This document shows positions 34,848-44,127 of a stretch of 64,000 nucleotides of DNA, piece by piece. The notes beneath the pieces were generated by a model. That model was not told the origin of the DNA. It did not search any database and saw only the letters and a program-made list of their open reading frames with translations. The stretch comes from DRPG01 sp964655065. Lineage in GTDB: Bacteria > Myxococcota_A > UBA796 > GCA-2862545. Each line of letters begins with the position of its first letter. The stretch's first letter is position 1. The stretch covers positions 1-64,000 of the forward strand of contig CAZZLC010000012.1 in NCBI GenBank assembly GCA_964655065.1, read 5' to 3'. A program made the position numbers and the translations under genes.

Positions 34848-37367
34848 ATGAATTGGCGAACTCAGGTTCCCCTCGCGATCGTGGGTGTCGTGATCGTGCT
34901 GTCGATCTTCTGGGTCGGAGCAGAGCGCGCCACGGTCGAGGGCGTACCCACCACGCTCGGCATGGGGACCGCCCGAGCGTGTCGCGGCCTGTCTGGCGAG
35001 GTCGCCGAGCGCGTGCGCGCGTGCACGGCCGAGGTCGAGGCCGTGGAGCCGTCGCGGGAGGCTCGTGAGGTCTTCGACGAGCTCCTTCGCGAGGGCAAGC
35101 TGTTCTCCATCGGAGCGGAGGTCAGTCGCTACGCCACCCGGAGCCTCTCGGATCACCCCGAGGTCGAGCGGCTCCTCCTCGACGACGACGAAGAGGCCGT
35201 GAGCAAGGCGCTGCGGGATCTCGAGGTTCGCGCGGTCGTCGTGCACCGCGACCTCGTGGGCGCGCTCGACCGCGACGATCTCGTGATGTCGAGGCTCGCG
35301 TACCACTCGCACCTCGAGTGGTTCCAGCTCCGTCACGTCGCCGCCGACTACTTCGTCTACAGCGTGCGCCGTTCTCCCGCGCGTCTCCCGCTCGCTACGG
35401 GTGATCGCATCCTCGAGGGCCTTCGACAGCGTCTCGCGGGTCAGCGGGTGAGGCCGCAGGAATGGGCTCCGCGACACGTCATGATGATGGGAACGATGCG
35501 GCTTCAGGGCAAGCTTCTCGTCATTCGCTACATCGCGGGCTCGGGCCAGGGGGGCCGCTTCGAGCGATTGCTCGATCAGCTCGCCGACAAGCTTCGTCGC
35601 GAGTGGACGCGTCAGGTCGAGCCCATGGGTCACGGGCGTCTCGAAGACCGACTCGGCGACATCCGGCTCGAAGTGCACGTCATCATGGAGCGGGCCCTCG
35701 TCGAGCCGCGGAGCCGAGACGAGATCTTCGAGCTCTGGGAGCAGGGCGTGGACGGCGTGCTGTTCCGTCAGCGCAAGCGGCCCGGACAGACGCCCGAGCA
35801 GGAGAAGTTCACGTACCTCCCTGGCTCGGAGCTCGTCACCAACTCGTTCGGCTCCGCGGACCGCTTCCTGCGGCACGCGGTCGACATGTTCGGCTGGCAC
35901 GACGCGCGACCCTGGGAGAAGGACCCTCGGACCCGGCTCGAGATCATGCGAACCTCCCACTTCATGGAGGCGGATCGGGGTGGGGGACCGGCGGTTCGAC
36001 TCGTGCGCGGTCTGCCCGAGGTCCCCATGTCGTGGGTCACCGATCGCAACGTCCAGGACATGCTGGTCGCGGGCGGCGAGTGGTGGCTTCACGAGCTTCG
36101 GCCCGACGGGTCGTTCGAGTACAAGTACTGGCCCGTCCAGAACCGACGCTCCGGCGACTACAACGAGGTTCGGCACATCCTGGGGGCGCGGGACCTCGCG
36201 GACACCTACCGCTACCGCAACGACCGCCGTTATCTCGACGGCTCGAAGCGCTCGATGGACTGGCTGATGCAGTTCGCGGTGGACGCGACGGACGAGCCGC
36301 AGGGGCCCCTGCCCCACCCACCGCCTGACACCATGCTGTTCCGCTATCCGTCGTACGCCCTCGAGAAGGCGGTGAACAAGCAGGCCAACCAGAAGCTCGG
36401 CACGGTGGCGGTGGGGCTTCTCGGCTGGATCGCGTGGGCCGACGCGTCGGGTTCGCGGGCCGAGGACCGGCGGATCCGACGGATGGCGAACTACGTGAAG
36501 TCACAGCAGGAGAAGGACGGTCGATTCAGGGCCTACAACGTCCATGACCGTCACAGCTATCGCAACAGCAAGAACGACATCGTCCCCGGCGAGGCGATGC
36601 TCGCGCTGGGCATGGTGGCCGAGTACTTCGACGAGCCCGAGTGGGTCGCCGACTACGGCAAGTTCGTCGACTACTACGAACCCTGGTTCGACAAGCGGGC
36701 CGCTCGCAAGGTGCCTACCGGGCGCTGGCCCCACGACACCTATCGGAACCAGGACCGGCTCGATCTCGTGCAGTTCGGCCCTTGGTCCGTCATGGCCGCG
36801 AAGCAGGTCTACCGACTCACCCAGCGCGAGGACGCCGCGGAGTTCGGGTTGAAGGTCGCGGACTGGATGATCGACAACTACCAGTGGAGCGGGGAGCGGT
36901 CGCCCTGGCCCGACTACGTCGGCGGTTACTACAAGCTGCCCGAGGAGCTGCCCGCGATGCAGACCTTCTGCTACTCCGAGGGCACCGCTGCCGCCTACAC
37001 GTTGGCCAGCCGCTACGCCCCGGAGCGCAAGGGCAAGTACGAGCAGTCGACCGCCGAGGCGATCCGCTTCCTCGAGGTCATGCAGTACGACGACCTGGAC
37101 AGCTACTTCGTTGCACGCCCGGAGAAGGTCCGCGGCGGCGTGAAGTACACCATGAGCCTGAACAAGGTGCGCACCGACTACGTCGGACACGGCCTGTCCA
37201 CGCTCTCGCAGTGGCTCGACGCTCGGGACTACGACCCCGCCGTCGACCTCGACATCCACGACCCGAGTGACCTCGCGCGCCTCGCGGGCTCCCGGAACAG
37301 CGTGCCCGACCTCGACTACCCCGACGCTGCCCTGCGCATTCCCGCCGTCGAGGTTGTCGAGCCCTGA
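34848..37367 (+). CDS. Membrane-anchored AMMECR1-like/alpha-alpha-barrel fusion protein
   Basis: An 839-residue protein with one N-terminal hydrophobic helix (about 8-26), so anchored with the bulk outside the cytoplasm. Residues about 270-375 resemble the C-terminal half of AMMECR1 domains ('DIRLEVHVIMERALVEPRS', 'GVDGVLFR', 'FTYLPGS', then a 'W...TRLEIMRTSHFME' end). The LRGCIG motif of AMMECR1 is not seen. Residues about 400-810 look like an alpha/alpha six-hairpin barrel as in glycosidases and C5-epimerases (repeated 'ARDLADTYRYRNDRRYLDGS' and 'PGEAMLALGMVAEYF' helices, aromatic and acidic loops). Both assignments are by pattern only. Substrate unknown. Confidence 0.72.
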   Translation: MNWRTQVPLAIVGVVIVLSIFWVGAERATVEGVPTTLGMGTARACRGLSGEVAERVRACTAEVEAVEPSREAREVFDELLREGKLFSIGAEVSRYATRSLSDHPEVERLLLDDDEEAVSKALRDLEVRAVVVHRDLVGALDRDDLVMSRLAYHSHLEWFQLRHVAADYFVYSVRRSPARLPLATGDRILEGLRQRLAGQRVRPQEWAPRHVMMMGTMRLQGKLLVIRYIAGSGQGGRFERLLDQLADKLRREWTRQVEPMGHGRLEDRLGDIRLEVHVIMERALVEPRSRDEIFELWEQGVDGVLFRQRKRPGQTPEQEKFTYLPGSELVTNSFGSADRFLRHAVDMFGWHDARPWEKDPRTRLEIMRTSHFMEADRGGGPAVRLVRGLPEVPMSWVTDRNVQDMLVAGGEWWLHELRPDGSFEYKYWPVQNRRSGDYNEVRHILGARDLADTYRYRNDRRYLDGSKRSMDWLMQFAVDATDEPQGPLPHPPPDTMLFRYPSYALEKAVNKQANQKLGTVAVGLLGWIAWADASGSRAEDRRIRRMANYVKSQQEKDGRFRAYNVHDRHSYRNSKNDIVPGEAMLALGMVAEYFDEPEWVADYGKFVDYYEPWFDKRAARKVPTGRWPHDTYRNQDRLDLVQFGPWSVMAAKQVYRLTQREDAAEFGLKVADWMIDNYQWSGERSPWPDYVGGYYKLPEELPAMQTFCYSEGTAAAYTLASRYAPERKGKYEQSTAEAIRFLEVMQYDDLDSYFVARPEKVRGGVKYTMSLNKVRTDYVGHGLSTLSQWLDARDYDPAVDLDIHDPSDLARLAGSRNSVPDLDYPDAALRIPAVEVVEP

Positions 37368-37493
37368 CGAACGTCCGACGATGGTCGACAGCCGTCGGCG
37401 TCCGACACGGGCGAATCTCGATCGTGGACTGGCCTGGGACTTGCTCAGCGCCATGCCGAAGCGGTAAGGGACCGCGGGACCAGGGGGTCGAAG

Positions 37494-39434
37494 ATGAGGT
37501 TCGTCGGTTTGCTCGTACTGGGGGGCTGCATCGTCGGCGACGGCTCGCCGACCACGGATCTCGACGTCGATGCCGACGGTGACCGTGCGCCGGCGTCCGT
37601 CGACTGTGACGACGGCGACGCCACGGTGTATCCGGGGGCGACCGAGGTCTGTGAGGACGGGGTCGACAACGACTGCGACGGCATCATCGACGACTCGGGG
37701 ATCGGCGCGAGGAACTACTACGCGGACGAGGATCGCGATGGCTACGGTGACCCGCTCCGCACCGAGTTCGCGTGTCCGTCCGCGGCTCCCGAGGGGTGGT
37801 CGGAGCAGAGCGGCGACTGCGACGACACCAACTCGGAGGTGTTCCCCGGCGCGCTCGAGGTCTGCGACGGCCTCGACCAGAACTGCGACGGCAGCGTCGA
37901 CGAGGGGCTCGATCTGACGCCCTACTGGATCGACGGTGATGGTGACGGATTCGGGGCCTCGAATCAGCCTTCGGAGCTACTCTGCGAGTCTCGCGACGGC
38001 TGGGTGACCAACGGGGACGACTGCGACGACACCCGCGACGACGTGTTGCCCGGCGCGATCGACATCTGCGACACCCTGGACAACGACTGCGATGGCGCCG
38101 CCGACAACTCGGCCGTCGCTTCGGTCGGCACCACGCTGCACTTCACCCTCGGCGCAGCGGTCGACGCGGCGACCGCACTGGCGAGTCCGGTCGTCGACGT
38201 GTGTGCGGGCACGCACGCCGCAGGCGCGAGCATTCGGGTCGAGGATCTGGAGCAGGTCACGGTTCGCGGCATGGGGAGGGCCGCCACCACCATCGAGATC
38301 TCGGCCAACCAGGAGTGGCTCTCGCTCGACCCATCCTCCGTGGTGGAGCTCCGAGACGTGCGGGTCGTGGCCACCGGCTTCGCCACGGCTCTCGCGCGGG
38401 TCCGCGACGGAGCGCGGCTCCGACTCGAGGACGTCGACGTCGGCGCGTTCCCCCAGTACGCGGTTCAGGCGGTCGACGTGGAGACCACGGCGCGCCTCGA
38501 GGTGGTCCGGTCGACCTTCGTGGGCACCGACACGGCGCTGGTGATCGACGGAGCCGTCGACGCGGTGCTCGAAGACACGACGTTCCAGGACAACGGCACC
38601 CCGAATGCGTCACCGGTGGTCCTGGTCACGTCCTCTGACGATCACGCGCCGACGTTCACCTGCACGGGGTGCACGTTCGTGAACAACGCGGCGAGGGAGG
38701 GAATCCTGCGCCTGGTGGCCGCTCCGGGGCGGCCCGAAGTCCTCGCCACGCTGATCGACACTCGGTTCGACGGCTTCGAGGGTACCGATCGCGGAGCCAT
38801 CGTGGCGATCGGGTCTCGGGTCGCTGGCCAGAATCTCCAGATTCAGGGCGGGGTCGGGTTTCCCACCCTCGGCGGCGCCATCTATGCCGAGCGGTCGACC
38901 ATCGTCGGGGCCACCATCGACGACTGTACGTCGAGCAACGGGGGCGGCGTGCACGCCACGGACTCGGTCGTGGAGAACGTGACCGTCACCAACAGCGACG
39001 CCGGTCGAGCGGGCGGGGTCTATCTGATCGCGAGCCGGCTCGTCGGCTCGACCATCCAGGGCAACTCGGCCACCGAAGGGGGCGGGGTCTATCTGAGGGC
39101 CACGGCGACCGGCTCTCGTATCTCGACCTCCACGATCGCCGAGAACCACGCCAGTGTCGAGGGAGGCGGAGTGTTCGCCGATGGGGACACCGGACGCAGC
39201 CTCATCGATCCGGCCACGGTCATCGCGCGGAACACCACGGGCGGAACGGGTCCGGGCATGCACGTCGACGGGGGGCGCGTGGAGTCGGAAGCCGACTTCG
39301 GATTGGCTGGCGACCCTCTGACCGACAACGGTGAGTACGACGTCTCCTACACCAACGAGTCCGGCGAGGTCGAGGAGGTCGATGTCCACAACGAGGAATG
39401 GCTCTACACCGACGGTGAGTTCCAGTTCCTCTGA
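37494..39434 (+). CDS. MopE-repeat lipoprotein with parallel beta-helix region
   Basis: A 646-residue predicted lipoprotein: short signal with lipobox Leu-Gly-Gly-Cys12. Residues about 25-205 hold three to four MopE-type Ca-binding repeats (pattern 'DCDDxxxxxxPGAxExCDGxDNDCDG'). From about 230 to 600 the sequence has short Gly/Ser/Thr-rich repeats ('GGAIYAERSTIVGATIDDCTSSNGGGVHA') of the kind that build a right-handed parallel beta-helix, as in polymorphic outer-membrane proteins. Likely a surface protein that folds with calcium. Convergent with the following reductase gene (6 nt apart). Confidence 0.85.
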   Translation: MRFVGLLVLGGCIVGDGSPTTDLDVDADGDRAPASVDCDDGDATVYPGATEVCEDGVDNDCDGIIDDSGIGARNYYADEDRDGYGDPLRTEFACPSAAPEGWSEQSGDCDDTNSEVFPGALEVCDGLDQNCDGSVDEGLDLTPYWIDGDGDGFGASNQPSELLCESRDGWVTNGDDCDDTRDDVLPGAIDICDTLDNDCDGAADNSAVASVGTTLHFTLGAAVDAATALASPVVDVCAGTHAAGASIRVEDLEQVTVRGMGRAATTIEISANQEWLSLDPSSVVELRDVRVVATGFATALARVRDGARLRLEDVDVGAFPQYAVQAVDVETTARLEVVRSTFVGTDTALVIDGAVDAVLEDTTFQDNGTPNASPVVLVTSSDDHAPTFTCTGCTFVNNAAREGILRLVAAPGRPEVLATLIDTRFDGFEGTDRGAIVAIGSRVAGQNLQIQGGVGFPTLGGAIYAERSTIVGATIDDCTSSNGGGVHATDSVVENVTVTNSDAGRAGGVYLIASRLVGSTIQGNSATEGGGVYLRATATGSRISTSTIAENHASVEGGGVFADGDTGRSLIDPATVIARNTTGGTGPGMHVDGGRVESEADFGLAGDPLTDNGEYDVSYTNESGEVEEVDVHNEEWLYTDGEFQFL

Positions 39435-39440
39435 CTCGGA

Positions 39441-40508
39441 TCAAGCCGGCCTGCCGTCCTCGACGAGGCCGGGGAAACGCCGCAGGTAGTCGAGGAAGGC
39501 CGGGCCCACCGCGGATTCCTCGAGGTGGCGGACCGTCCACGGAGGCCGGACCGGCGCCCATCCCGCAGTCGTGAAGTGTCGGGGCCAGTCGGGGTTGCCG
39601 ATGGCGGCCTTGCCCAGGATCGGGAGGTCCACGCCCGCCTCGCGCGCCCGAGCTACGTCCCCCGAGGTCCACAGGCCGCCGGCGGCGAGTACCGGCACGT
39701 CTTCGGGAAGCGCATCCCGGATGGCCCGGGCGACCGGTCCGGCGTCCGGCTCGTGAGGAGGGGGGCCCGCGGCGTCCGAGAGCGAGAGGTGCACGAAATC
39801 CGCGCCGTCCTCGGCGAGCCAGCGGCTCAACTCGACGGCCTCCGAGAGGACGAGTCCCCGTCGGGCTCGCAGGTCGACGGCAGAGAGCCGCACGCCGACC
39901 GTGAACGGCCGGGGAACCGCGGCACGTACCGCGGTGAGCGCATCGCGGAGCAGCCGGGCTCGATTGCGGAGCGACCCTCCCCAAGCATCGGTGCGGGGAT
40001 TGTCGGCAGGTGCGAGGAACTGCGTGAACAGGTACCCGTTGGCCCCGTGGATCTCGACGCCGTCAAAGCCGGCTGTCCGTGCGCGGACGGCGGCCGCGAC
40101 GAAGTCGGCGATCACGCGCTCGAGGTCTTCGGCCGTGGCCGCGCGCTGCCCTTCGTCGTCGACGGTCGAGAGGCGAACCGGCGCCAGCTGGGCCTTGGCG
40201 CCACCGTGGTGAAGCTGCGCGACCGCAAAGGCACCGTGCGCCTTGGCGGCCCTGGCGAGCCGGGTCAGCCCCTCGACGTGCTCGTCGCGAGCAATCCCGA
40301 GCTGGCCCTTCCAGGCGTGGCCCTCCTCGCTGACGAAGGCCGCACAGGTCGACAGCCAGGGGAACCCTCCCGATGCCCGACGGGAGATCCACGCCAGCTC
40401 GTCGTCGCCGAGCTGGCCGTCGGGGTGGCTCTGGAGGTTCGTGAGGGGGGCCAGGCCGATGCGGCCAGGGACCCGGCCTCCGCTCGGCAGGCGGATCGCG
40501 TCGTCCAC
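39441..40508 (-). CDS. NADH:flavin oxidoreductase, Old Yellow Enzyme family
   Basis: A 355-residue FMN-binding TIM barrel. 'RIGLAPLTNLQSHPDGQLGDDELAWI' is the N-terminal FMN segment. 'FAVAQLHHGGAKA', 'FDGVEIHGANGYLFTQFLAPADNPRTDAWGGSLRNRARLL' and 'PVLAAGGLWTSGDVARA' are OYE motifs, including the His-x-x-Asn substrate pair. Such enzymes reduce activated C=C bonds or nitro groups. The GTG was chosen because CGGAG lies 5 nt upstream. No [4Fe-4S] segment follows, so it is the short class. Confidence 0.92.
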   Translation of the reverse strand: MDDAIRLPSGGRVPGRIGLAPLTNLQSHPDGQLGDDELAWISRRASGGFPWLSTCAAFVSEEGHAWKGQLGIARDEHVEGLTRLARAAKAHGAFAVAQLHHGGAKAQLAPVRLSTVDDEGQRAATAEDLERVIADFVAAAVRARTAGFDGVEIHGANGYLFTQFLAPADNPRTDAWGGSLRNRARLLRDALTAVRAAVPRPFTVGVRLSAVDLRARRGLVLSEAVELSRWLAEDGADFVHLSLSDAAGPPPHEPDAGPVARAIRDALPEDVPVLAAGGLWTSGDVARAREAGVDLPILGKAAIGNPDWPRHFTTAGWAPVRPPWTVRHLEESAVGPAFLDYLRRFPGLVEDGRPA

Positions 40509-40551
40509 GTGAGCTCCGGGGGGGATGGCTGCCGTCCCATAGCGACGCGGC

Positions 40552-42825
40552 TCAGAACTGCACCCCCGCGAAGGCCCCGGGCCACAGCAAGAGGGGCGAG
40601 GTGTCGTCGTCGGCGAGCACCTGCCGCACGGCAACCGGTGCGTCCTGGCCGGGCGGGACCACCGCGAGCGACAGGCCGCCGAACACCGCGAACTGCTTGG
40701 CGATCTGGACGCCCAGCGTCAGGCGGGTCCGGGTCACGAAGGTCGGGGCCTGACGCGGCCACTGGAAGCCTCGCGCGGCGTCGGTGAAGTCCGAGGGTCT
40801 GACGTAGCTCTGAACGATGGCGTCGATGTCGAGCCAGGCCCGGCCGAGCGTCGCGTGGCCGCCCCAGCCGAGTCCGAGCCACACGTACTGGCCGGGCTGT
40901 CCGCCGGCCCCGAACACGGTGTGGAACGTCCGACTGCCGAGCTTGAACTCGCCGTTCAACCAGTCGGTCTCGGATGCGTAGAGCAGCAGGTCGTGTCGAC
41001 CTTCCTGCTCGAAGGTGAGCAGGCCCAGGGACACGCCGTCGACCTTGCGCGCCACGTTGATCAGTCCGAGCTGGAGCCCGCGGACGTCTCGACCCACGTT
41101 GACGAGCCCGATCTGGCCGCCCCGCACGCCGCCTGCGACGTTGACGCCGCCCAGCTGCATTCCCCCTACGTCCTCGGCCACGTTGACTCCGACCGAGGCC
41201 TGGAGTCCGGCGACGTCCTGCGCCACGTTGGCACCGAGGGTGCCCTGGAAGCCTCGCATCCGCCCCGTCGAGATGTTGGTGCCGAGCGAGGTCTGGGCCC
41301 CGCGCACGTCTCCGACCGCGACATTGGCTCCGAGTGCGGCTTGAATGCCGTCGCTGCCACGGTCGGCCGAGTTGACGCCGAGGGTGGCCTGCAGACCGCG
41401 CGCTTCGCCGCGGACCCAGTTGCCGCCCAGCGAGACCTGGGCTCCGCGGAGATTCCCGCCCGTCACGTTGGCGCCGAGCGTCAGCTGCGCCCCCTTCGTG
41501 TCGCCGCGGGCGAGGTTGAAGCCGAGCGTACCCTGGACGCCGTCCACGCTTCCGCCGACGGTCGAGGTTCCGAGCGCGAAGCTGCCTCCGTGAAGGTCGT
41601 CGTCGACGTGCGACGCGGCGAGCGCGAAGCCGGTGCCCTTGATCGACTGCGAGCGGGTGACGACCCCGAAGATCATGCTGTCGGACCCGTCGCGGTAAGG
41701 AGGGGGAAACCCGGGGAACAGCTCGAAGCGCGGAGGCATGGGCGTAGGGTCGGCTGCGGCTGGGGTCACCACCGTGGTCGGGGGTGGTGCGTCGCCGCGG
41801 GCCACGGTGGACTCGGCCTCGTACCACACGAGGTCGTCCAGCCCGACGATGGCCGTGGTGCCGACCTCGAGCTCGATCTGGGCCAGCGCGAAGCGCCCGT
41901 CGGACGCCTTGCCGAACGTGATCTCGTAGCTCCCGGCGCCGAGCCCCAGCTCGATCGTGCGTCCAGCGGGCTTGATCAGCTCGGCAACGAGGTCCCCATC
42001 TGCGTCACGAACCAGCGCTCGTCCCGACAGGTCCTCGTCGAGCACGAGACTCGCCGACGTGAGGTGGAGGTCGGTGAGCACGAGGTTGCCCTTGCCCGAG
42101 AGATCGAAGGCCCGATTGGCGTGCTGCGGTCCGTACTGGGACCGCTCGGTCCTCACGAGGGTCGTCTCGTAGGCAAAGGAGTACGCCTCGTCGAGGGTCA
42201 CCCGGCCGTCACCGGATTGGTCGGCCGCGCCACGCAGGCCGGTGGCGAGCGAGTGCGTGAAGTAGGAGCCGCCGATCTGGTCGGCCTCCTGGCTCACCTC
42301 GTCGGCCGAGCTCGACGTGATGTAGGCGAGCCCGTCGACGTCGTTGGCGGTGTCGACGAGGAACGGGGCGACGCGACGGCCGCCTTTGGTCCGAATCAGC
42401 GCTCCCGACGCACACGAGTCGAGGATGGCGAGGCGGACCTGGGCGGGGACGGCCTCGAGAGCGGCCTTCAGCTCGGGGTAGGGGAGGTGCTCCTCGCCGA
42501 GGAGGAGCCCCTCTCCGTCCGAGTGGCCCGAGTAGTAGAAGATGACCTCGGCCCGCTCCGGCGAGGTGGCCACCCGCTCGCCGAGGTCGTCCAGCGCGCT
42601 CGTCAGGTCGCCGACGCTCGGGTCGAGGAGCAGCGTCCGGTCGGCACGCTCGATGCCCCCGAGCTCGGTCAGGACCTGACCCATCGTCTCGGCGTCGGAG
42701 TGGGCGTACCGAAGCGCGACCCGATCGGCTCCGCCGTCGTTGGCGCCGACGAGCAGCGCGTAGCGACGTGCCGCCTCGGAGGCGGAGGCCGGGTCGGCGG
42801 ACAAGAGCCACGCGAGGGCGATCAT
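40552..42825 (-). CDS. Secreted caspase-like (C14) protein with glycine-rich repeats and barrel-like C-terminus
   Basis: A 757-residue exported protein (signal about 1-17). The caspase-like domain (about 20-245) has the catalytic pair His101 ('YYSGHSDGEG') and Cys138 ('AILDSCASG') and an EF-hand-like loop at about 202-213 ('DQSGDGRVTLDE'). A beta region (250-335) and Pro-rich linker follow. Residues about 413-610 contain some 13 units of the form G-x-Q-x-x-L-G-x-N-V, starting at 413, 429, 445, 461, 477, 493, 509, 525, 540, 555, 569, 583 and 597, so the period shortens from 16 to 15 to 14. The last 150 residues look like outer-membrane strands. Third gene of a sigma/anti-sigma operon (ATGA overlap). 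Confidence 0.85.
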   Translation of the reverse strand: MIALAWLLSADPASASEAARRYALLVGANDGGADRVALRYAHSDAETMGQVLTELGGIERADRTLLLDPSVGDLTSALDDLGERVATSPERAEVIFYYSGHSDGEGLLLGEEHLPYPELKAALEAVPAQVRLAILDSCASGALIRTKGGRRVAPFLVDTANDVDGLAYITSSSADEVSQEADQIGGSYFTHSLATGLRGAADQSGDGRVTLDEAYSFAYETTLVRTERSQYGPQHANRAFDLSGKGNLVLTDLHLTSASLVLDEDLSGRALVRDADGDLVAELIKPAGRTIELGLGAGSYEITFGKASDGRFALAQIELEVGTTAIVGLDDLVWYEAESTVARGDAPPPTTVVTPAAADPTPMPPRFELFPGFPPPYRDGSDSMIFGVVTRSQSIKGTGFALAASHVDDDLHGGSFALGTSTVGGSVDGVQGTLGFNLARGDTKGAQLTLGANVTGGNLRGAQVSLGGNWVRGEARGLQATLGVNSADRGSDGIQAALGANVAVGDVRGAQTSLGTNISTGRMRGFQGTLGANVAQDVAGLQASVGVNVAEDVGGMQLGGVNVAGGVRGGQIGLVNVGRDVRGLQLGLINVARKVDGVSLGLLTFEQEGRHDLLLYASETDWLNGEFKLGSRTFHTVFGAGGQPGQYVWLGLGWGGHATLGRAWLDIDAIVQSYVRPSDFTDAARGFQWPRQAPTFVTRTRLTLGVQIAKQFAVFGGLSLAVVPPGQDAPVAVRQVLADDDTSPLLLWPGAFAGVQF

Positions 42826-43586
42826 CGGGACACCTTCTTGATTGCGAAGTCGGCGACCCGCGGATCGCCGGGAACGTCGAGGGGGGACTTTGCGGGGTCC
42901 TTCGCCTGGCCGAGCTCCTCGGTTGCCGCCACGATGGCGTCGACAGGGAGCGGAGAATCGTCACAGACGAGGAAGAACCGCTCGAAGTCGGGCGCGTCGT
43001 CGAGCGCGTAGCCGTGATCGAGGAGGTGCCGCCCGGGCTCGATGGCGGTGTCGCGCGGGGTGTGGACGGTGACCGTGCCCCGGCCATCGAGCGACAGGAG
43101 GACGGCGTGCGAGCCCTGACAGACGAAGCCGAGCTGGAGCTCTGACCCCTCGTGGAACGCCTCGCCCCTGGCGACGGTCTCGGGGCCGTGGTCGCCGCGC
43201 TGGAACACGAGGACCCTGGCCGAGCCCTTGTCCCGGACGCCCGGCTCCCTGCGCTCGACCACCGAGCCGTCTCGGCTCGCGTCGGTGAGGACCGGCAGAG
43301 CGACGGCGACCACGGCCAGCGCGGCGAGGGCCGGCACGAGCCCCACCGTGAAGGCCCGCCACGTCGAGCGGCGGTTCACCGCGTCCTCGGTGCGGGCGAG
43401 GTGGAGCTTGCGTTCGATCGCGGCGAGCTGTTCACCCGCGTCGAAGTGGGTCCGGAACGCCGCGTCGGCACTCTCGAGCGCGGCGAGCTTTGCCCTCGCC
43501 TCCGGGTCGGCCTCGATGGCCCGCTCCATCGCCGCGGTGCCCTCGCCGAGGTGCACACGCTCGATCCAGATGTCGGGGACGCTCAT
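42822..43586 (-). CDS. Putative anti-sigma factor with one transmembrane helix
   Basis: A 254-residue protein between the ECF sigma gene and the caspase-like gene, overlapping each by 4 nt. The N-terminal 70 residues are helical and cytoplasmic, one membrane helix spans about 77-100, and a beta-rich outer domain (about 115-235) reads 'GSELQLGFVCQGSHAVLLSLDGRGTVTVHTP...LEPGRH'-like, resembling DUF4384-type sensor domains. No zinc-type anti-sigma motif is present; the role is inferred from position and topology. The outer domain would face the compartment where the caspase-like protein is exported. Confidence 0.78.
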   Translation of the reverse strand: MSVPDIWIERVHLGEGTAAMERAIEADPEARAKLAALESADAAFRTHFDAGEQLAAIERKLHLARTEDAVNRRSTWRAFTVGLVPALAALAVVAVALPVLTDASRDGSVVERREPGVRDKGSARVLVFQRGDHGPETVARGEAFHEGSELQLGFVCQGSHAVLLSLDGRGTVTVHTPRDTAIEPGRHLLDHGYALDDAPDFERFFLVCDDSPLPVDAIVAATEELGQAKDPAKSPLDVPGDPRVADFAIKKVSR

Positions 43587-44065
43587 GCGACCTCCTTCAG
43601 TTCCGCCACGTGGGCCTTGAGCAAGCGCAGGCGCTTGCGGACTCCGGAAACGGAGAGGCCGACTTCGTTCGCGACCTCTTCGAGGGTCATGCCGTCGATC
43701 AGGTGCATCACGGCCATCTCCTTGGTGTTGGGCAGCTCTCTCGCGAAGACCCGCTCGAGCACCACCGCGGACAGACTGCGCTCCTCGGCCGTCGGCGCGT
43801 TCGCGATGCGCTCGACGAGCTCGGTGTTCGCGTCCTGTGGGCGCCGCTTCTTGCTCCGGATGCGGTTCAGGCAGACGTTGGTGGCCGTCCGGTAGAGGAA
43901 CGACGACGGGGACTGCACGTTCAGCGTGTCTGCGCGCCGGCAGACCTCGACGAACACGTCCTGCATCGCCTCGAGCGCCTCCTCGTCCTGGCGGAGCAGC
44001 GCCTTGCAGCGTCGGTGCACCATCGGGGCGTAGCGCTGGTAGAGGCTCTGGATGTCGACACCCAT
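43583..44065 (-). CDS. ECF-family RNA polymerase sigma factor
   Basis: A 160-residue sigma factor. Region 2: 'LYQRYAPMVHRRCKALLRQDEEALEAMQDVFVEVCRR' and 'FLYRTATNVCLNRIR'. Region 4: 'MTLEEVANEVGLSVSGVRKRLRLLKAHV'. ATG with GGAGAC upstream is preferred; a GTG 66 nt upstream would add a Pro/Ala-rich tail. It heads the operon with the putative anti-sigma and the caspase-like gene and may drive its own operon, the common ECF arrangement. Confidence 0.88.
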   Translation of the reverse strand: MGVDIQSLYQRYAPMVHRRCKALLRQDEEALEAMQDVFVEVCRRADTLNVQSPSSFLYRTATNVCLNRIRSKKRRPQDANTELVERIANAPTAEERSLSAVVLERVFARELPNTKEMAVMHLIDGMTLEEVANEVGLSVSGVRKRLRLLKAHVAELKEVA

Positions 44066-44127
44066 GGGCAGGTCTCCGGGCGCGGCGTCCGGGTTCGCTG
44101 CTGGGACACCGGCGCGCCCGGCGAGTG

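Noticed and set aside
37368..37493. 126-bp spacer before the MopE lipoprotein gene
   Set aside because: A short CCGACG/CGTCGG pair is present but with no T-tract; nothing callable.
41000..41600. DNA repeats in the caspase gene considered as a CRISPR or tandem DNA repeat
   Set aside because: The periodicity is at the protein level (14-16 codons) with diverged bases and no spacers.
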